From assembly GCF_018446385.1 (NCBI RefSeq), contig NC_055990.1:31147891-31211890 (forward strand): a stretch of DNA of 64,000 nucleotides. Reading direction: 5' to 3'. This DNA comes from Zingiber officinale (taxonomy: Eukaryota; Streptophyta; Magnoliopsida; Zingiberales; Zingiberaceae). Made by a program: the position numbers and the translations under genes. Under the pieces are notes generated by a model. It saw only the letters and a program-made list of their open reading frames with translations. It was not told where the DNA came from and ran no database searches. Every line of letters begins with the position of its first letter. The first letter of the stretch is position 1. Below are positions 32,792-44,438 of this stretch, one piece after another.

Positions 32792-35700
32792 ATGTCCTTT
32801 GTTCCTTTAGAAATGGCACGAGGACGCCCAGCTAGAAGGGCACCAGCTACTGAGCCCCAGCATGAGGCAGGCAGTTCAGTGCCTCCCCCAGACCTTACAG
32901 CAGTAGTGGCTCAGTTACAGAAGCAACTAGCAGAACAGCAACAGGAGATATCCACCTTAAAGGCTAATCAGCAGAATACTCCCACCGTCACCCCGGAACC
33001 AAACATAGCAACCCCAGTAGTTATAGAGGTTCCCCCAGTCCAGCCTACAACACCAGTGGCCCTAGCAACAGAGACAAAGAGAGAGGCCTATCTGATCCAG
33101 TGGCAGCGAGTCCAGCCCGAGAACTTCTCAGGCACCAGTGAACCATGGGATGCTCAAGCCTGGTTCAAAACGCTGGAGAGTACGATGGAGCTTCTGGACT
33201 GGCCAGAGCATGAAACAGTGAAGTGCGCCTCCTTCTGCTTGACAGGAGATGCACGTATGTGGTGGGAGAGAATTAGAGCGAAGCGCCCAGTGAACCAGAT
33301 GACATGGGCTGACTTCGAGAAAGAATTCTTCGAGGAGTTCTTTCACATGTGGGTCACAAATCGCCATTACGACGAGTTCACTGAATTTCGTCAGGGCAAC
33401 CTATCAGTGGAGGAAGCCATGAAGAAATTCAATAGATTGGCTCGTCTATGCCCTGAACTAGTCAGCACAGAAAAAGAACGAGTCCGGTTGATGCTCAAGA
33501 TGCTGAGGCCGGAAATAGCAATGAACGTGGCTGGCGGCGTTCATAGGCCGCAGACCACCGAAGAACTAGTCAGCAGTGCTCTGACCACCGAGCACTACCA
33601 GAACAATATCAAGCAGCAGAACCAAGTCCTCTCAGAGTCCAAAGGGCAAGGAGGCTCAGGTACTCAGAAACAACAGGGCCACAGCTCTAACTGGAAAGGA
33701 ACCCAAAGTTACCCAAAGGGAGGCCCAGCCGGCAAACAGCCTAGTTATCCCAAATGTGCTACTTGTGGGAAATTTCACCCAGGAGTTTGTCGCAAGGGCA
33801 CACGAGGATGCTTTGAATGTGGACAAGAAGGGCATATGGCTAAGCAATGCCCGAACAAGGCAAGTCTTCCTCAACCACAGCCGATACAGTATGGAGGCCA
33901 GCCAGCACAGCTACATCAGATGCAGGCCGTTTTAGATGGTCCACACATCAGCCAGGGTAGACTAGAAGCCCCTCCAGCTATGACAAATGCGAGGATTTAC
34001 TCCTTAACCAGAGAAGACGTAGCGAATGCCTCGATAGTTGTTACAGGTCAGATTAGTATTTTACAGCAAAGTGCAATTGTCTTATTCGATACTGGGGCAA
34101 CCTATTCTTATATATCCAGGGCATTCGCCGAAAAGTTAGCAGTACCCCCAGAGGTATTCAGTGGTCAATTTTTGACGACGCTACCTTCGGGAGAAATTAT
34201 GGCATCTACGCACTGGCTTAGAGCAGTGCCAGTCATTATAGCAGACAGAGAGCTGTTTGGCGATCTGATAGTGCTAGATATGGCTGACTACGATGTCATC
34301 ATGGGAATGGACTTCCTGATCAAGTACGGTGCTTCGATAGAGTGTCGTAAACAGAAAGTTATATTCCAACCCGAAGCAGGAATGCAGTTTGAGTACAGTG
34401 GAGAACCAAAGAGAAAAGCGAAGAAATTTCTCTCAGCTCTGAAGGCACAGAAATTGTTAGATTCAGGATGTACGGGATTTTTAGCGCATGTAGTCAATGC
34501 CAGTCAGGACAAGGACCAACAGCTAGCAGAGGTTCGAGTCGTATGTGACTACCCAGCAGTCTTCCCTGAGGAATTACCAGGCCTAGCACCAGATAGGGAG
34601 ATTGAATTTGAGATAGAACTCATTCCCGGTACGAATCCTATCTCCAAAGCACCTTACCACATGGCCCCAGCAGAACTGAAGGAACTTCAGGAGCAATTAC
34701 AGGAGCTGCTTGACAAAGGTTTCATACGCCCTAGTTACTCACCATGGGGAGCGCCTGTATTGTTTGTGAAGAATAAGGACGAGAGCATGCGCCTGTGCAT
34801 AGACTACCGAGCACTGAACCAAGTCACCATCAAGAATAGGTATCCTCTTCCCAGAATAGATGACCTGTTCGATCAGCTAAAGGGAGCAGCAGTGTTCTCT
34901 AAGATAGATCTCAGATCAGGTTATCATCAGGTTAGAGTTAAAGAGGGTGATATACCCAAGACAACCTTCAGGACCAGATACGGACATTATGAGTTCGTAG
35001 TCATGCCCTTTGGTGTGACAAATGCTCCAGCTACTTTCATGGACCTCATGAACAGAGTATTCATGGACTACCTAGATAGATTTGTTATCGTGTTTATTGA
35101 TGACATTCTTATCTATTCAGGAACTCAGGAAGAACACGCAGATCACCTGAGAATAGTATTGCAGACCCTTCAGCAGAACCAGCTGTACACCAAGTTCACG
35201 AAATGTGAATTTTGGTTAGATCAGGTGTCCTTCCTGGGTCACATCATCTCAAAGGATGGTATCATGGTAGACCCCAGTAAAATAGAAGCTGTGAGTAACT
35301 GGGAAAGACCTAAGAATGCCAGTGAAATCAGAAGCTTTTTGGGACTAGCAGGTTATTACAGAAAGTTTGTAGAGGACTTCTCCAGAATAGCCTCCCCACT
35401 GACAGCTCTCACCAGGAAGAACAGAAAATTTCAGTGGACAGAGGACTGTGAGAACAGCTTCAGCAAGTTAAATAGGAAATTGACCAGTGCTCCCATTTTG
35501 ACTCTACCAGAAAACACAGACAGCTTTGATATTTATAGTGACGCCTCTAAATTGGGACTAGGAGCAGTACTGATGCAAAATGGTAAGGTGATCTCTTATG
35601 CCTCCAGACAACTCAAGGATTATAAGAGGAACTACCCTACTCATGACCTCGAGCTTGCAGCAGTCGTGTTCGCTCTCAAAATTTAGAGACATTACTTGTA

Positions 35701-36186
35701 TGGAGCTCGGTGTAGAGTATATACAGATCATCAGAGTCTGAAGTACTTCTTTACTCAGAAGGTTCTGAATATGCGACAGCGCAGATAGCTAGAGCTGGTC
35801 AAAGACTACGACATATACATCCTCTACCACCCAGGAAAAGCTAATAAGGTAGCAGACGCACTTAGCAGAAAGTCCGATGCTACCTTACTATCCCTAGCAG
35901 CCATGTCACCGCCCCTACGGAGAGAGATCACAGATTTTGGTCTCGAACTCATAGTGGGACAGCTCTCTACTATGACATTAGCATCTACCCTGCTTGGTGA
36001 CATCCAGACAGCTCAGGAACAGGATCCTGAAATTTAGAAAATCAAGCAAGGGTTAGCAGAATCAAAAAGTAGAGAACTCAGAGTGTCCGATAGGGGGTAT
36101 TATACTTCGGTGACAGACTCTGTGTTCCAGATTAGGAGGAACTAAAGAGGAAGATTTTAGATGAGGCTCACAGGACTCCTTATGCG
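32792..36186 (+). pseudogene. Tekay gag-protease-RT-RNase H polyprotein, with stops
   Basis: The long frame 32792-35686 encodes capsid (retrotrans_gag; [22 protein letters not shown]), a zinc knuckle [14 protein letters not shown] (about residues 338-351), protease [14 protein letters not shown] with catalytic FIDDILIYS, and RNase H starting [15 protein letters not shown]. Usual gag start is the second Met at 32813 (MARGRPARR). TAG stops occur in frame at 35684-35686 and 35786-35788 (both where Trp is expected) and at 36035-36037. A one-base loss in the G-run near 36095-36100 shifts the frame, and another TAG at 36133-36135 lies before integrase. The RNase H end remains legible between them ([19 protein letters not shown]). 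It resembles a functional polyprotein inactivated recently. Confidence 0.92.
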
Positions 36187-37392
36187 ATGCATCCAGGTTC
36201 CACCAAGATGTACCAAGATCTAAAGAAACGTTTTTGGTGGCCCGGGATGAAAAGAGACATCGCTAGATATGTTAGCACCTGTCTGACCTGTCAGAGGGTC
36301 AAGGCAGAACACCAGAGACCAGGAGGAGTTCTGCAGCCTATCCAGATCCCAGAATGGAAGTGGGAAGACATTTCTATGAATTTTATAGTGGGACTACCCA
36401 GAACCACGAATGGTTTCGATGCCATCTGGGCAATAGTCGACAGGTTGACTAAATCAGTCCACTTCTTAGCTATCAGGATATCCTACTCCATGGAGCAGCT
36501 AACTCAGTTGTATCTTAAGGAGATCGTCAGACTGCATGGAGTCCCATGGACCATTATATCAGATAGAGACAGTAGGTTCACCTCTCACTTCTGGGAGTGT
36601 GTACAGACAGCATTGGGCACTAAGTTAAAGTTCAGCACAGGTTTCCATCCTCAAACAGATGGTCAGACGGAGCGAGTAAATCAGGTACTCGAAGATATGC
36701 TCCGAGCATGTGCCCTAGACTTCAAGGGAAGTTGGTGCAAATATCTGAGTTTAGCAGAATTTGCATACAATAATAGCTATCAGGCCACCATCGGCATGGC
36801 ACCTTACGAGGCTCTCTATGGGCGGAGGTGTAGATCTCCAATCTGCTGGTATGAGAGTGATGAACAGAAAGAACTAGAGCTTCAGACAGATCTGGTAGCA
36901 GATACCACAGCAGCTATACAGCAGATCCGCCAAAAAAGCTATGCTGATACACGGCGCAGACCATTAGAGTTTTCAGTTGGGGATTCAGTATTCCTCAGAG
37001 TGGCTCCCATGAAGGGAGTAATGCGTTTTGGGAAGAAGGGCAAACTAAGTCCCAGATATGTGGGACCATACCTTATCACTAAAAGAGTTGGCAAGGTAGC
37101 ATATGAGTTAGAGCTACCACAGGAGATGTCATCCATCCATAATGTATTTCATGTCTCTATGCTGAAGAAGCATATCCCAGATGCCACCCAGGTGATTGAG
37201 CCACAGTCGGTACCAGTCCGCGAAGACCTCAGCTATGATAGTCGGCCTATTAAGATAATAGACCGAGCAATTAAGAAATTACGGAACAAGGAGGTACCTT
37301 TAGTAAAAGTCATTTGGCAAGATCACACCACAGAAGAGGCAACATGGGAGACAGAAGCTAGTATGAGACAGAAGTACCTAGAGTTATTCTAA
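36187..37392 (+). pseudogene. Tekay integrase with C-terminal chromodomain
   Basis: An open frame of 401 codons that is the 3' part of the same pol. It has the zinc-binding end CLTCQRVKAEH and core acidic residues in AIVDRLTKS, ISDRDSRFTSHFW and GQTERVNQVLED. Next is the GPY/F-like PRYVGPYLITKRVG and SSIHNVFHVSMLKK, and finally a chromodomain (KEVPLVKVIWQDHTTEEATW). Chromodomains of this clade direct insertion toward particular chromatin. No stop lies within this part, but the first codons are only reached through upstream stops and a frameshift, so no full-length protein is expected. The ORF ends 35 bp before the 3' LTR. Confidence 0.92.
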
Positions 37393-37413
37393 GTTTGAGC
37401 ATGAACTTTTTAT

Positions 37414-37427
37414 AAGGTATGGGGGAT
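37414..37427 (+). promoter_or_regulatory. Polypurine tract before the 3' LTR
   Basis: AAGGTATGGGGGAT lies directly before the LTR start TGTAACGCC. A short purine tract here primes plus-strand synthesis. It is interrupted by two T residues. Confidence 0.75.
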
Positions 37428-39749
37428 TGTAACGCCTGAAAATTCTCAAAACTACTTTATAAATATTCTATGATTTTTCTGGAATTTTAGGATATTTTTA
37501 CAGAATTTTTAGAGTAGCAGAAGTAGCAAAAATAAATAGAATCGTAGAATAGCCTACGTGGGAATTGAACCCGAGACCTATTGGGTCCTACGACTTATGG
37601 TGGCCTCTAGTAACCAAGTGAACCCAGCAGGGCCGTGCTGAAAGGAAAGGGGACCAATAATATTTATGTGTAAGTTGGGCCGAAATTTCCACTTAATATA
37701 AATAGGGTATTAAGTGAGGAGTTTTATATATATTTTTTTAACGCAACTTCTCCTCTCCCTCACCCTAGTCACGCCGCCCCTCTCTTCTTCCGTTCCCTTC
37801 TCGGCGCCAACCACAAGCACGCCTAGGGCTCCATCCCTAGGGTCCCAAGGGCTTCTTCCGGTGACATCTTGGATACGGGGACGCTTCCCTCCGCGAGAGG
37901 AACGAATAGACGCGAGAAGATCGTCGAAAGGATCGTCTTCTCCGGGAATTTAGCGATTAAAATCGTAAGAAAACTAGCGCAGGAGGTAAGAAACCCCTCA
38001 CCTGCAGTATAAGTAGCTTTCGTGTGATTGCATGCTTTAGTTTAGTAGTTTATGGATTTTTGGCGCATAAGGTATGCAATAGCGCATGCCAAGTGCTCAA
38101 TAGTATGTTCAGCACAATTAAAATGCGACTTAGGCATTTTAATAGTTTAGCTAAATGCGATAGAAGCATTTAATTAGCATATGCAGTGTTACTACAGCTT
38201 ATATGGGACTACAGTCCAATGGGTGGGCTCCCACAGTCGCCTCTAGGTTCAGACAACCTAGCTCTAAGTTCAGATAACCTAGAAATAGCAAGATAAGGAC
38301 AATTCAGCTATAACCAGTATTTTATTTTCAACTGTGGCACTGTACTGGACTAGATGTCCATTGGGTTGGGCTCCCACAGTCGTCCCTAGGTTTAGATAAC
38401 CTAGTAAACCCTACTAAATTCGGGACTTGCAAACCCGGGTCTAGTTAGGGATGCGCGCATAGCAAGTACAGTTGTCGGGCTCATCAGCAGCATGATTATG
38501 TATTTTCATCTATCTATGATAAATAGTTTTCAAAAATCACAAATCAGTTGTGTATACAGTTTAATTCCAGTTCTAGCTCAGTTTTAGTGTAGCTCAGTTC
38601 ATGCTTTAGCTTAGCTCTCTCTTATTGATACATGTGATAGTTTTATGATCAGTTTTGATTCTGTATTTTGTATGATAGTATGCCATGCCATGCTTTAACA
38701 TGTTCAGCGTATATTTCAAATAGCATGTTTTCAAATCATAAATTACATTGTATGCATGTTTTGTGAGGTAGATGGTTTCTTACTAAGCGAAAGCTTACAG
38801 ATACTTTTCCTTATACTGCAGATAAAGGTAAAGGAAAGATGGACTAGCGGAGGCTGGAGGGCAATGCAACGAAGATGTGTGTGCTAAAAGGAGTTTGGAA
38901 TGAAGATCTCAGGGATTTAGCAAGTCTAACTATTAGAACCTTGTTATTTTTGGTTTCCGCATTTCAGTTTGTTTAAAAATCATAAACTGGTGAAATATGC
39001 ACCATGCCATGTTTAGAATGCTAGAAAATTGATGATAGAATGCATTTCAGTTAGTTTAGAGTTGGTATATGGGATTTCTGCTCGAACCAGGGCTGAAATC
39101 AGGTTTTGATATGAAATCAGAAACCCCAATCGATCAGCCGATCGATTGGAGGCTTCTCGATCGATCCGTTGATCAATTGGGCAGCTGATCCCGCGAACAG
39201 AACGCGCCTGGATCGTTCAGCCGATCGATCCAGCCGAGTTTCATCGCGAACAGAAGGTTTGGGGATCGATCAGCCGATCGATCCAAGCTGAACCGCGTAC
39301 AGCGCATCGTTGAATCGATCATTGGGTCGATTGGACATGCTGGATCGATCAGCCGATCGATCCAGACGCTAGTTCCCGCGTACAGTAGGGTCCTGAATCG
39401 ATCACTGGATCGATTGACCAACTTGGATCGATCAGCCGATCGATCCAAATTAGTCTCCGTGCACAGTAGTACGCTGGATCGATCCGTGGATCGATCAGAG
39501 GCCTAGTACCAGCTGAAAACACTTTAGTTCAGCCCTAGATGATAGCAAAGACCTAGAACACCCCTTCTAGCATAGCCACAGCAATTCAAGGGATAGTTTA
39601 AACATTAAGTTCAGATAGTATAGCGATTAACAGAAGCATAATCATTAGTTCAGTAAAATTTTCATCAGATCAGCTTTCCGCACATGAATTAGTTAGCATA
39701 TTGTGACGATCAGCCTCACAGTCTAGTTAGTAGGAGGCGGGTCATTACA
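37428..39749 (+). repeat. 3' LTR of Tekay element
   Basis: 2322 bp, with the same start, TATA box (37697-37704) and GATCGATC cluster (39127-39500) as the 5' LTR. Differences seen include the extra T in TGTAACGCCTG and a 12-bp GATC-rich insertion near 39484. ORFs here are shared with the 5' LTR and are not conserved proteins. Confidence 0.93.
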
Positions 39750-41337
39750 ACTGCACCAATCCCATATTACATTATGGGTTCCTTCTTATCATGAGTGTGT
39801 TAATCTCTCTGTGTTTAAGATATCGAATGTCCATTAATTAAATGAATTACTGACAACTCACTTAATTAACATCTAGCTCCAAGAGTAGTACCACTCAACT
39901 TCATTGTCATGTCGGAACTAAGTCCACCTGTAGGGTTTACATGACAATCCTTATGAGCTCCTCAAGGGGACATCATCATCCTAATAAATAGGACACAGTT
40001 TCCTTCTATAATCAACAACACACCATATAAATAATATTATTTCCAACTTATCGGGCCTATTGATTTAACGAATAAATCTCACCCTTTGATAAATTAAAGA
40101 AATAAATACTAAGTACATGTGCTTGTTATTATATCAGAATTAAGAGTACGCACATCTATAATAACAGAAGTTCTATTCTTTTATGCAGTCGGTATAAAAG
40201 GAACAACCTCAAATGGTCCTGCTCTATACACACATAGTGTACTAGTATAATTTTATAGTCAAGATAAATTAGTACCAAATTATACTACAATCATTCTAAT
40301 GGTTTGTCTCAATCTATCTTAGTTGTGAGCTTCTATTTATAATTTATAAGGAACTGATAACATGATCTTCTGTGTGACACCACACATCATGTTATCTATA
40401 ATATAAATTAAATAGACAATTACATTTAATTAAATGTAGACATTTGACCAATGTGATTCTCATTTCAAAATAAATGTTTATACAAAAAGTTAGGCTTTTA
40501 GTATATATTCTAACAGACCGGACGTCTGGCAAGTAAGTTAAGGTAAGTCACTGGAGGGGAGTGACTTGGTGAAGACGCGTTCCCCATTTGAGGGAATAGT
40601 AGGCGTCGATCCAACTTAGAACCATTTCGAAAATCTAAGTTGAGATCGTGACTAGATTCCGGTCTCGGTGAGACGGAATCTAATTACTACTCTTTTATTA
40701 TATTTGTGTTAACTCTTTTTTTTGCAGGGTAGTTTAGCTTTTATTTTTGCCTCGGACTAGCACTTTCTTACAGGAGAAGGACTTTCTGAAGAAAGGTGGT
40801 TCGGGTGCCCAGAATGGATCCGGGCGCTTAGAATCGGTCCGGGCGCCTGGAGGCAAGAAATCTATCTTATCGTCATGAGGAGCGCACTGATTGACCGGAC
40901 CTACGTCACGGTCCAGGTTCCCGGAAGGGATCTGGGCACCCGGAGCATCCTATATAATGAGGTCTCGCCCTAGAGTAAAAAAAACACAACAACATCTTCC
41001 AACGACTACTCTACTGCACTGTGCTCCTGCGACGCTGCTTCTCCAATAACCTGCTAAAGTTTTTTTCTTTCATTATTGTCGGTATTTTTCTTAATAGTTC
41101 TTGTACTCAATATTGTAATCTGATTTTGCGAACTATTAGTGATTGCCCAACGAAAATACTCAACGAGTGCGGGCCTTGGAGTAGGAGTCGACCAAGGCTC
41201 CGAACCAAGTAAATTAGTTTGTGTTAGCATTGTTTTGCTTTTATTCTTCCGCTGTACTTACTCTAATTCGATATGATAATTTTTCGATCGCTATTCACCC
41301 CCCCCCCCTCTAGTGACTTTCACGATCCAACAAATCC

Positions 41338-41632
41338 TCTATGGGCTATCCAAACATTTTGGACTGTCAGATTCTGACTTTGTTTTATACCCTACAAAAC
41401 AAAGTTAGCACAATATAGATATGAAAAATAAAGCATTTGATAGTCTTTGGACTTTCCAGTTCTGACTTTGAGTTTTTCAAAAACCCTAGGTCGAACCGAC
41501 GCCTACTATTCCCTCACCGGAGAATGTGTCCTCACCTACTCCTCTCAGGAGAGTTTACCTGTTGCTAGATTGATCCTCCAGACCAACTGAACTTTTGCTC
41601 AGCGTCTGAAGCTTCCTGTCTTCATGCTGATC
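41338..41632 (-). repeat. Retroelement LTR fragments between SIRE and CACTA elements
   Basis: The first part should continue the copia LTR interrupted at 25479. From about 41460, sequence such as CGACGCCTACTATTCCCTC is the reverse complement of a block in the SIRE LTR (near 40584-40605), so a SIRE-like LTR fragment lies here on the minus strand. It appears to continue at 49264 after the CACTA element. Confidence 0.5.
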
Positions 41633-42205
41633 AGCAACAAAAATGTTAAAAGACAACACCCCTACGACAATGGTTTTAAGAGAAAGCGTTGTGTATTTGC
41701 TCAAAGACAATGGTTTTTCCCAAAATCATTGTCTTTGAACTCCCATTAAATATAAAAGACAACGGTTTTGGGAAAACTGTTGTCATTGAGTGATTTCTTT
41801 TTAAATCAACAACACTTTTTACAACGGTTTTCTAAATCCGTTGTCTTTAAGCGCTTTTTTAGCGGCTACGACAATAGTTTTGAAAAAACCGTTGTAATCG
41901 ACTTTGGTCATTTTCCCCCTCACTATTTTGCTTTCCCTCGCTGTTTCCTTTTCGGTGTCGTGTTTTCCCCCTTCGTGTTCTTGAACCTAAGCCATTTTTC
42001 TTTCCCTCTCCTCATACAATCTCTTCACGCCTCCGCTGGATCTTCCTCCACGACGGTGTGCTCCTCTCGTTTCCTGGTGAGCAGGTTTCTGAGTTCGAGG
42101 ATCTGCTGCTCCTCCCTTACTTCAATCATATAAAGTTTTGATTTTGGTTCATACCGGCGTTTTTTGTTTTTGATTGATTTTTTTTTTTTTGGAAAATAAT
42201 GGTAG

Positions 42206-42465
42206 GCGACAGAGGGGATGCGGGTGAAGCAGAAATGTTTGAGCTCATTTATGGAGATGAAGTGGAAGAAGGTGAGCCGGTACGTGGTGTACAAGATCGA
42301 CGAGAAGACCCGCGAGGTGATGGTTGACAAAGTCGGCGTCGTCGGCGAGGGCTACGATGGCCTCGCTGCTGCCCTCCCCGCCGACGACTGCCGCTACGCC
42401 GTCTTCAACTTCGACTTCCTATCCTGTGACAACTGTCAGAGACGCAAGATCTTCTTTATCACCTG
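42206..42465 (+). pseudogene. Actin-depolymerizing factor (ADF/cofilin) exon 2, captured
   Basis: The ADF family severs and depolymerises actin filaments. This exon is bounded by an AG acceptor (42204-42205) and a GT donor (42466), as in plant ADF genes. It reads from just before VKQKCLSSFMEMKWKKVS through YVVYKIDEKTREVMVDKVG, then CRYAVFNFDF and CQRRKIFFITW. That is the actin-binding first half to two-thirds of the ADF-H domain. The final exon (about 55 residues, including the long actin-binding helix) is absent. A short copy of the exon end (TTCATCACCTGGTA) recurs at 42628-42641, suggesting a local duplication. The frame is open, which may mean recent capture or chance. UTR-like sequence at 41920-42060 may have come with it. 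Confidence 0.85.
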
Positions 42466-43582
42466 GTACTCTATTGGCTCGTTCGTTAAGATGGCTTTCC
42501 TTTTCCTTGATCTTGATTTGATCTAAGAATCATCGATCGTAAAGATCAATAGAAGTTGATGAAAACCCTAGACGTATGGGAAAATGGCATCTTTGTGACC
42601 CAAAATAAACATTCATAACTTTGATCTTCTTCATCACCTGGTATTTCTTTTACTATGCAATTATTTCAGAAGAAATCCTACATCTACATCTTTCAGGGGG
42701 GAAAAAAGAGATTTACTTCAATAGATTGCATTTCTTTTGCTTCATCTGGATTCGATCTAGAAATCATCAATTGTTTTAGACTGATACCAGTTTTCAAACC
42801 CTACACATTTCATAAGAGGACATGTTTATGGCTAAAAAAACCATGCATAACTTGATTTGATCTTAATTTCACTCTGTTAAATATGTCTATTCAATTTATA
42901 ACCTAAAATAATTCACAACAAAACTTTATCAGTCTCTCATCACAAGCTTATCTTAAGTTAAATTTGTAATATCTTAAACATCTTGAACTATTCTGTTCAT
43001 AATAACCACTTTTTTATAATCTAGAAATCACCCTTCATCTATGCTCTAAATCTATAAACTTCAACATAAATCAGTAAAGTTAAGTGCTCAACGTCATGGT
43101 GGAAAAAAGATGTTCCCTTTAAGTCCACTTTCTCAAGCTTTAACATGGTAGAGGGAGACCATTCCACTAGCTTGAACTTTAATTCCTTAGTTTAATTATA
43201 AGTATGGATTTTATATATTTGTTCTTTCTCTATCTTGAAATTATCTAAAATATTACAGGCATATTCTTAACTTCTGTATTAGGGATTTTGGAGGTGATAT
43301 GAATTATGAAGAAAGACCCCAAGGACCCTTTCTTGCTGCTTAGAATTCTTTGAATTGTGAAGAAAGACCCCAAGATGTTGAACATAAGAGATAGAACTTT
43401 CCACTAACATGTTTATATTTGCAATTTGTAGAAGACTCAAAGGAAGAAAAGTGTTGCAAAAAGAAGTAATCCTGTCTTGCTATCAAATGTGTCACGGTCA
43501 TTACATTTATTATACTGTTACTCTTTGCGTGTTTTGGACAACCCCGAAAAAAGTATATCAATTATTTTTTATCATGATTTAT

Positions 43583-44438
43583 TTGACAATGAGTACGAAC
43601 TGCTAGTGAACATTAAAGACATCACGCCTTTTTATGAGTTGGAGCCAATATTTGCTAATTGTCTGGTTGCTTACATGTGGTAAGTTTTTGCATCACTCAT
43701 TTTTTTCCCTTTTATTTGTATTAACATAGTAACATTATTTTGCTTGAATGAAAGGTTTCTCTTCAAAAAGATGAAAAAGGAAAACAAGGTCGATAAGTTC
43801 AGATTTGTGGATCCACAAACCCTTCCAGTAATGTCATTTGTATCCAAACTTGACAAAAATGAAAAGACTGAATACTTGAATAGTTGGGCAAGTGTTTTGG
43901 CTGATAGGCTGAGTGGTGCAACAAAAAATCAGCTAGTTTTGGTACCTCACAATGTTGGGTAAATAAATAATACAATTTCATTTTTAATAGATTTATTTCA
44001 ATAATTTTGTTGAATTTATGCATTGACTATTTATTTTGTGCATAGTTGTCATTGGATTTTGATTGTCATTGACCCTTATGTAGAGATAGTTTATTTGTTT
44101 GATTCACTTAATCATCGCAATCGTTATGAGGACTGGAAATATGTAGTGGGTATGTGAGTACATATTTGTGAATTTAATTAAGCATTTAATTTAATTTATT
44201 ACTCATATGTCAACTCTTGTTGTGCAAAGGAGCTTGAAATTGTTCAATTCAAATTTGACATATTCTCAATTTTCTCAAATAATTCCTTTTATTTGACTTT
44301 GCTTCTTTATTACTAATTTTTTTTACTAATATGATATGGGTTTGTTAACAGTTCATGAAAACAATTTACTCCAACGAAGAAATTGACGAAGTGCGATCCG
44401 AATGGGTGGATTACGTACTAGACTATATTCATTACTAG
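43583..44438 (+). pseudogene. Ulp1-like (C48) cysteine protease fragment, catalytic Cys exon missing
   Basis: Four exon-like blocks with GT..AG borders can be read: to 43679 (ELLVNIKDITPFYELEPI ... AYMW), 43755-43958 (FLFKKMKKENKVDKFRF ... LVPHNVG), 44046-44149 (CHWILIVIDPYVEIVYLFDS ...) and 44352-44438 (FMKTIYSNEEIDEVRSEW ... stop). This matches the Ulp1/SENP-like C48 peptidase proteins common in plant transposons. The catalytic His is in CHW and the Asp in LFDS. The exon expected to carry the catalytic Cys (Q/E-C-G-x-Y-V motif) is not found between 44150 and 44351, so activity is unlikely. Such genes occur in autonomous CACTA and Mutator elements, so this block may be an original element gene rather than a capture. 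Confidence 0.82.

Larger units (their letters stand above)
30308..39749 (+). mobile_element. Full-length Ty3/gypsy Tekay/Del chromovirus-type element
   Basis: 9442 bp, flanked by the perfect duplication ACTGC (30303-30307 and 39750-39754). The 5' LTR is 30308-32613 and the 3' LTR 37428-39749, both TGTAACGCC...TTACA. A tRNA-Met primer-binding site follows the 5' LTR and a purine tract precedes the 3' LTR. One gag-pol region with a C-terminal chromodomain (32792-37392) places it in the Tekay/Del clade of chromodomain gypsy elements. The LTRs are about 97-98% identical over the first 330 bp compared by eye, so insertion is fairly recent, yet pol carries several stops. Confidence 0.95.
26251..40515 (-). 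mobile_element. Angela-like copia LTR (minus), itself holding two insertions
   Basis: On the minus strand the LTR starts TGTTAGAATATAT at 40515 and ends near 26251-26260 (CTGCACAAAAATTTG on the + strand is the usual pre-end block). Its body is 26251-27470, 30094-30302 and 39755-40515, which align in order with the related LTR at 54046-56418. The inserts are a solo LTR (27476-30088) and a Tekay element (30308-39749). Flanking 5-mers differ (GACGC on the left, GACCG on the right), so the two borders come from different insertion events, consistent with recombination between two Angela copies. Confidence 0.72.
25480..41332 (+). mobile_element. SIRE-type copia element reduced to two partial LTRs, host of nested stack
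   Basis: It begins TGTTGGTGTGG and ends GATCCAACA, with the perfect duplication AATCC on both sides. The left part (25480-26250) is the start of a SIRE/Maximus-like LTR and the right part (40516-41332) is its end. They overlap in content: 25731-26250 and 40516-41034 are the same LTR segment twice. So this is not a single LTR split by an insertion, but the remains of two LTRs whose internal region was lost. A C-run precedes the end (41299-41308). No gag or pol of this element remains. Confidence 0.78.
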
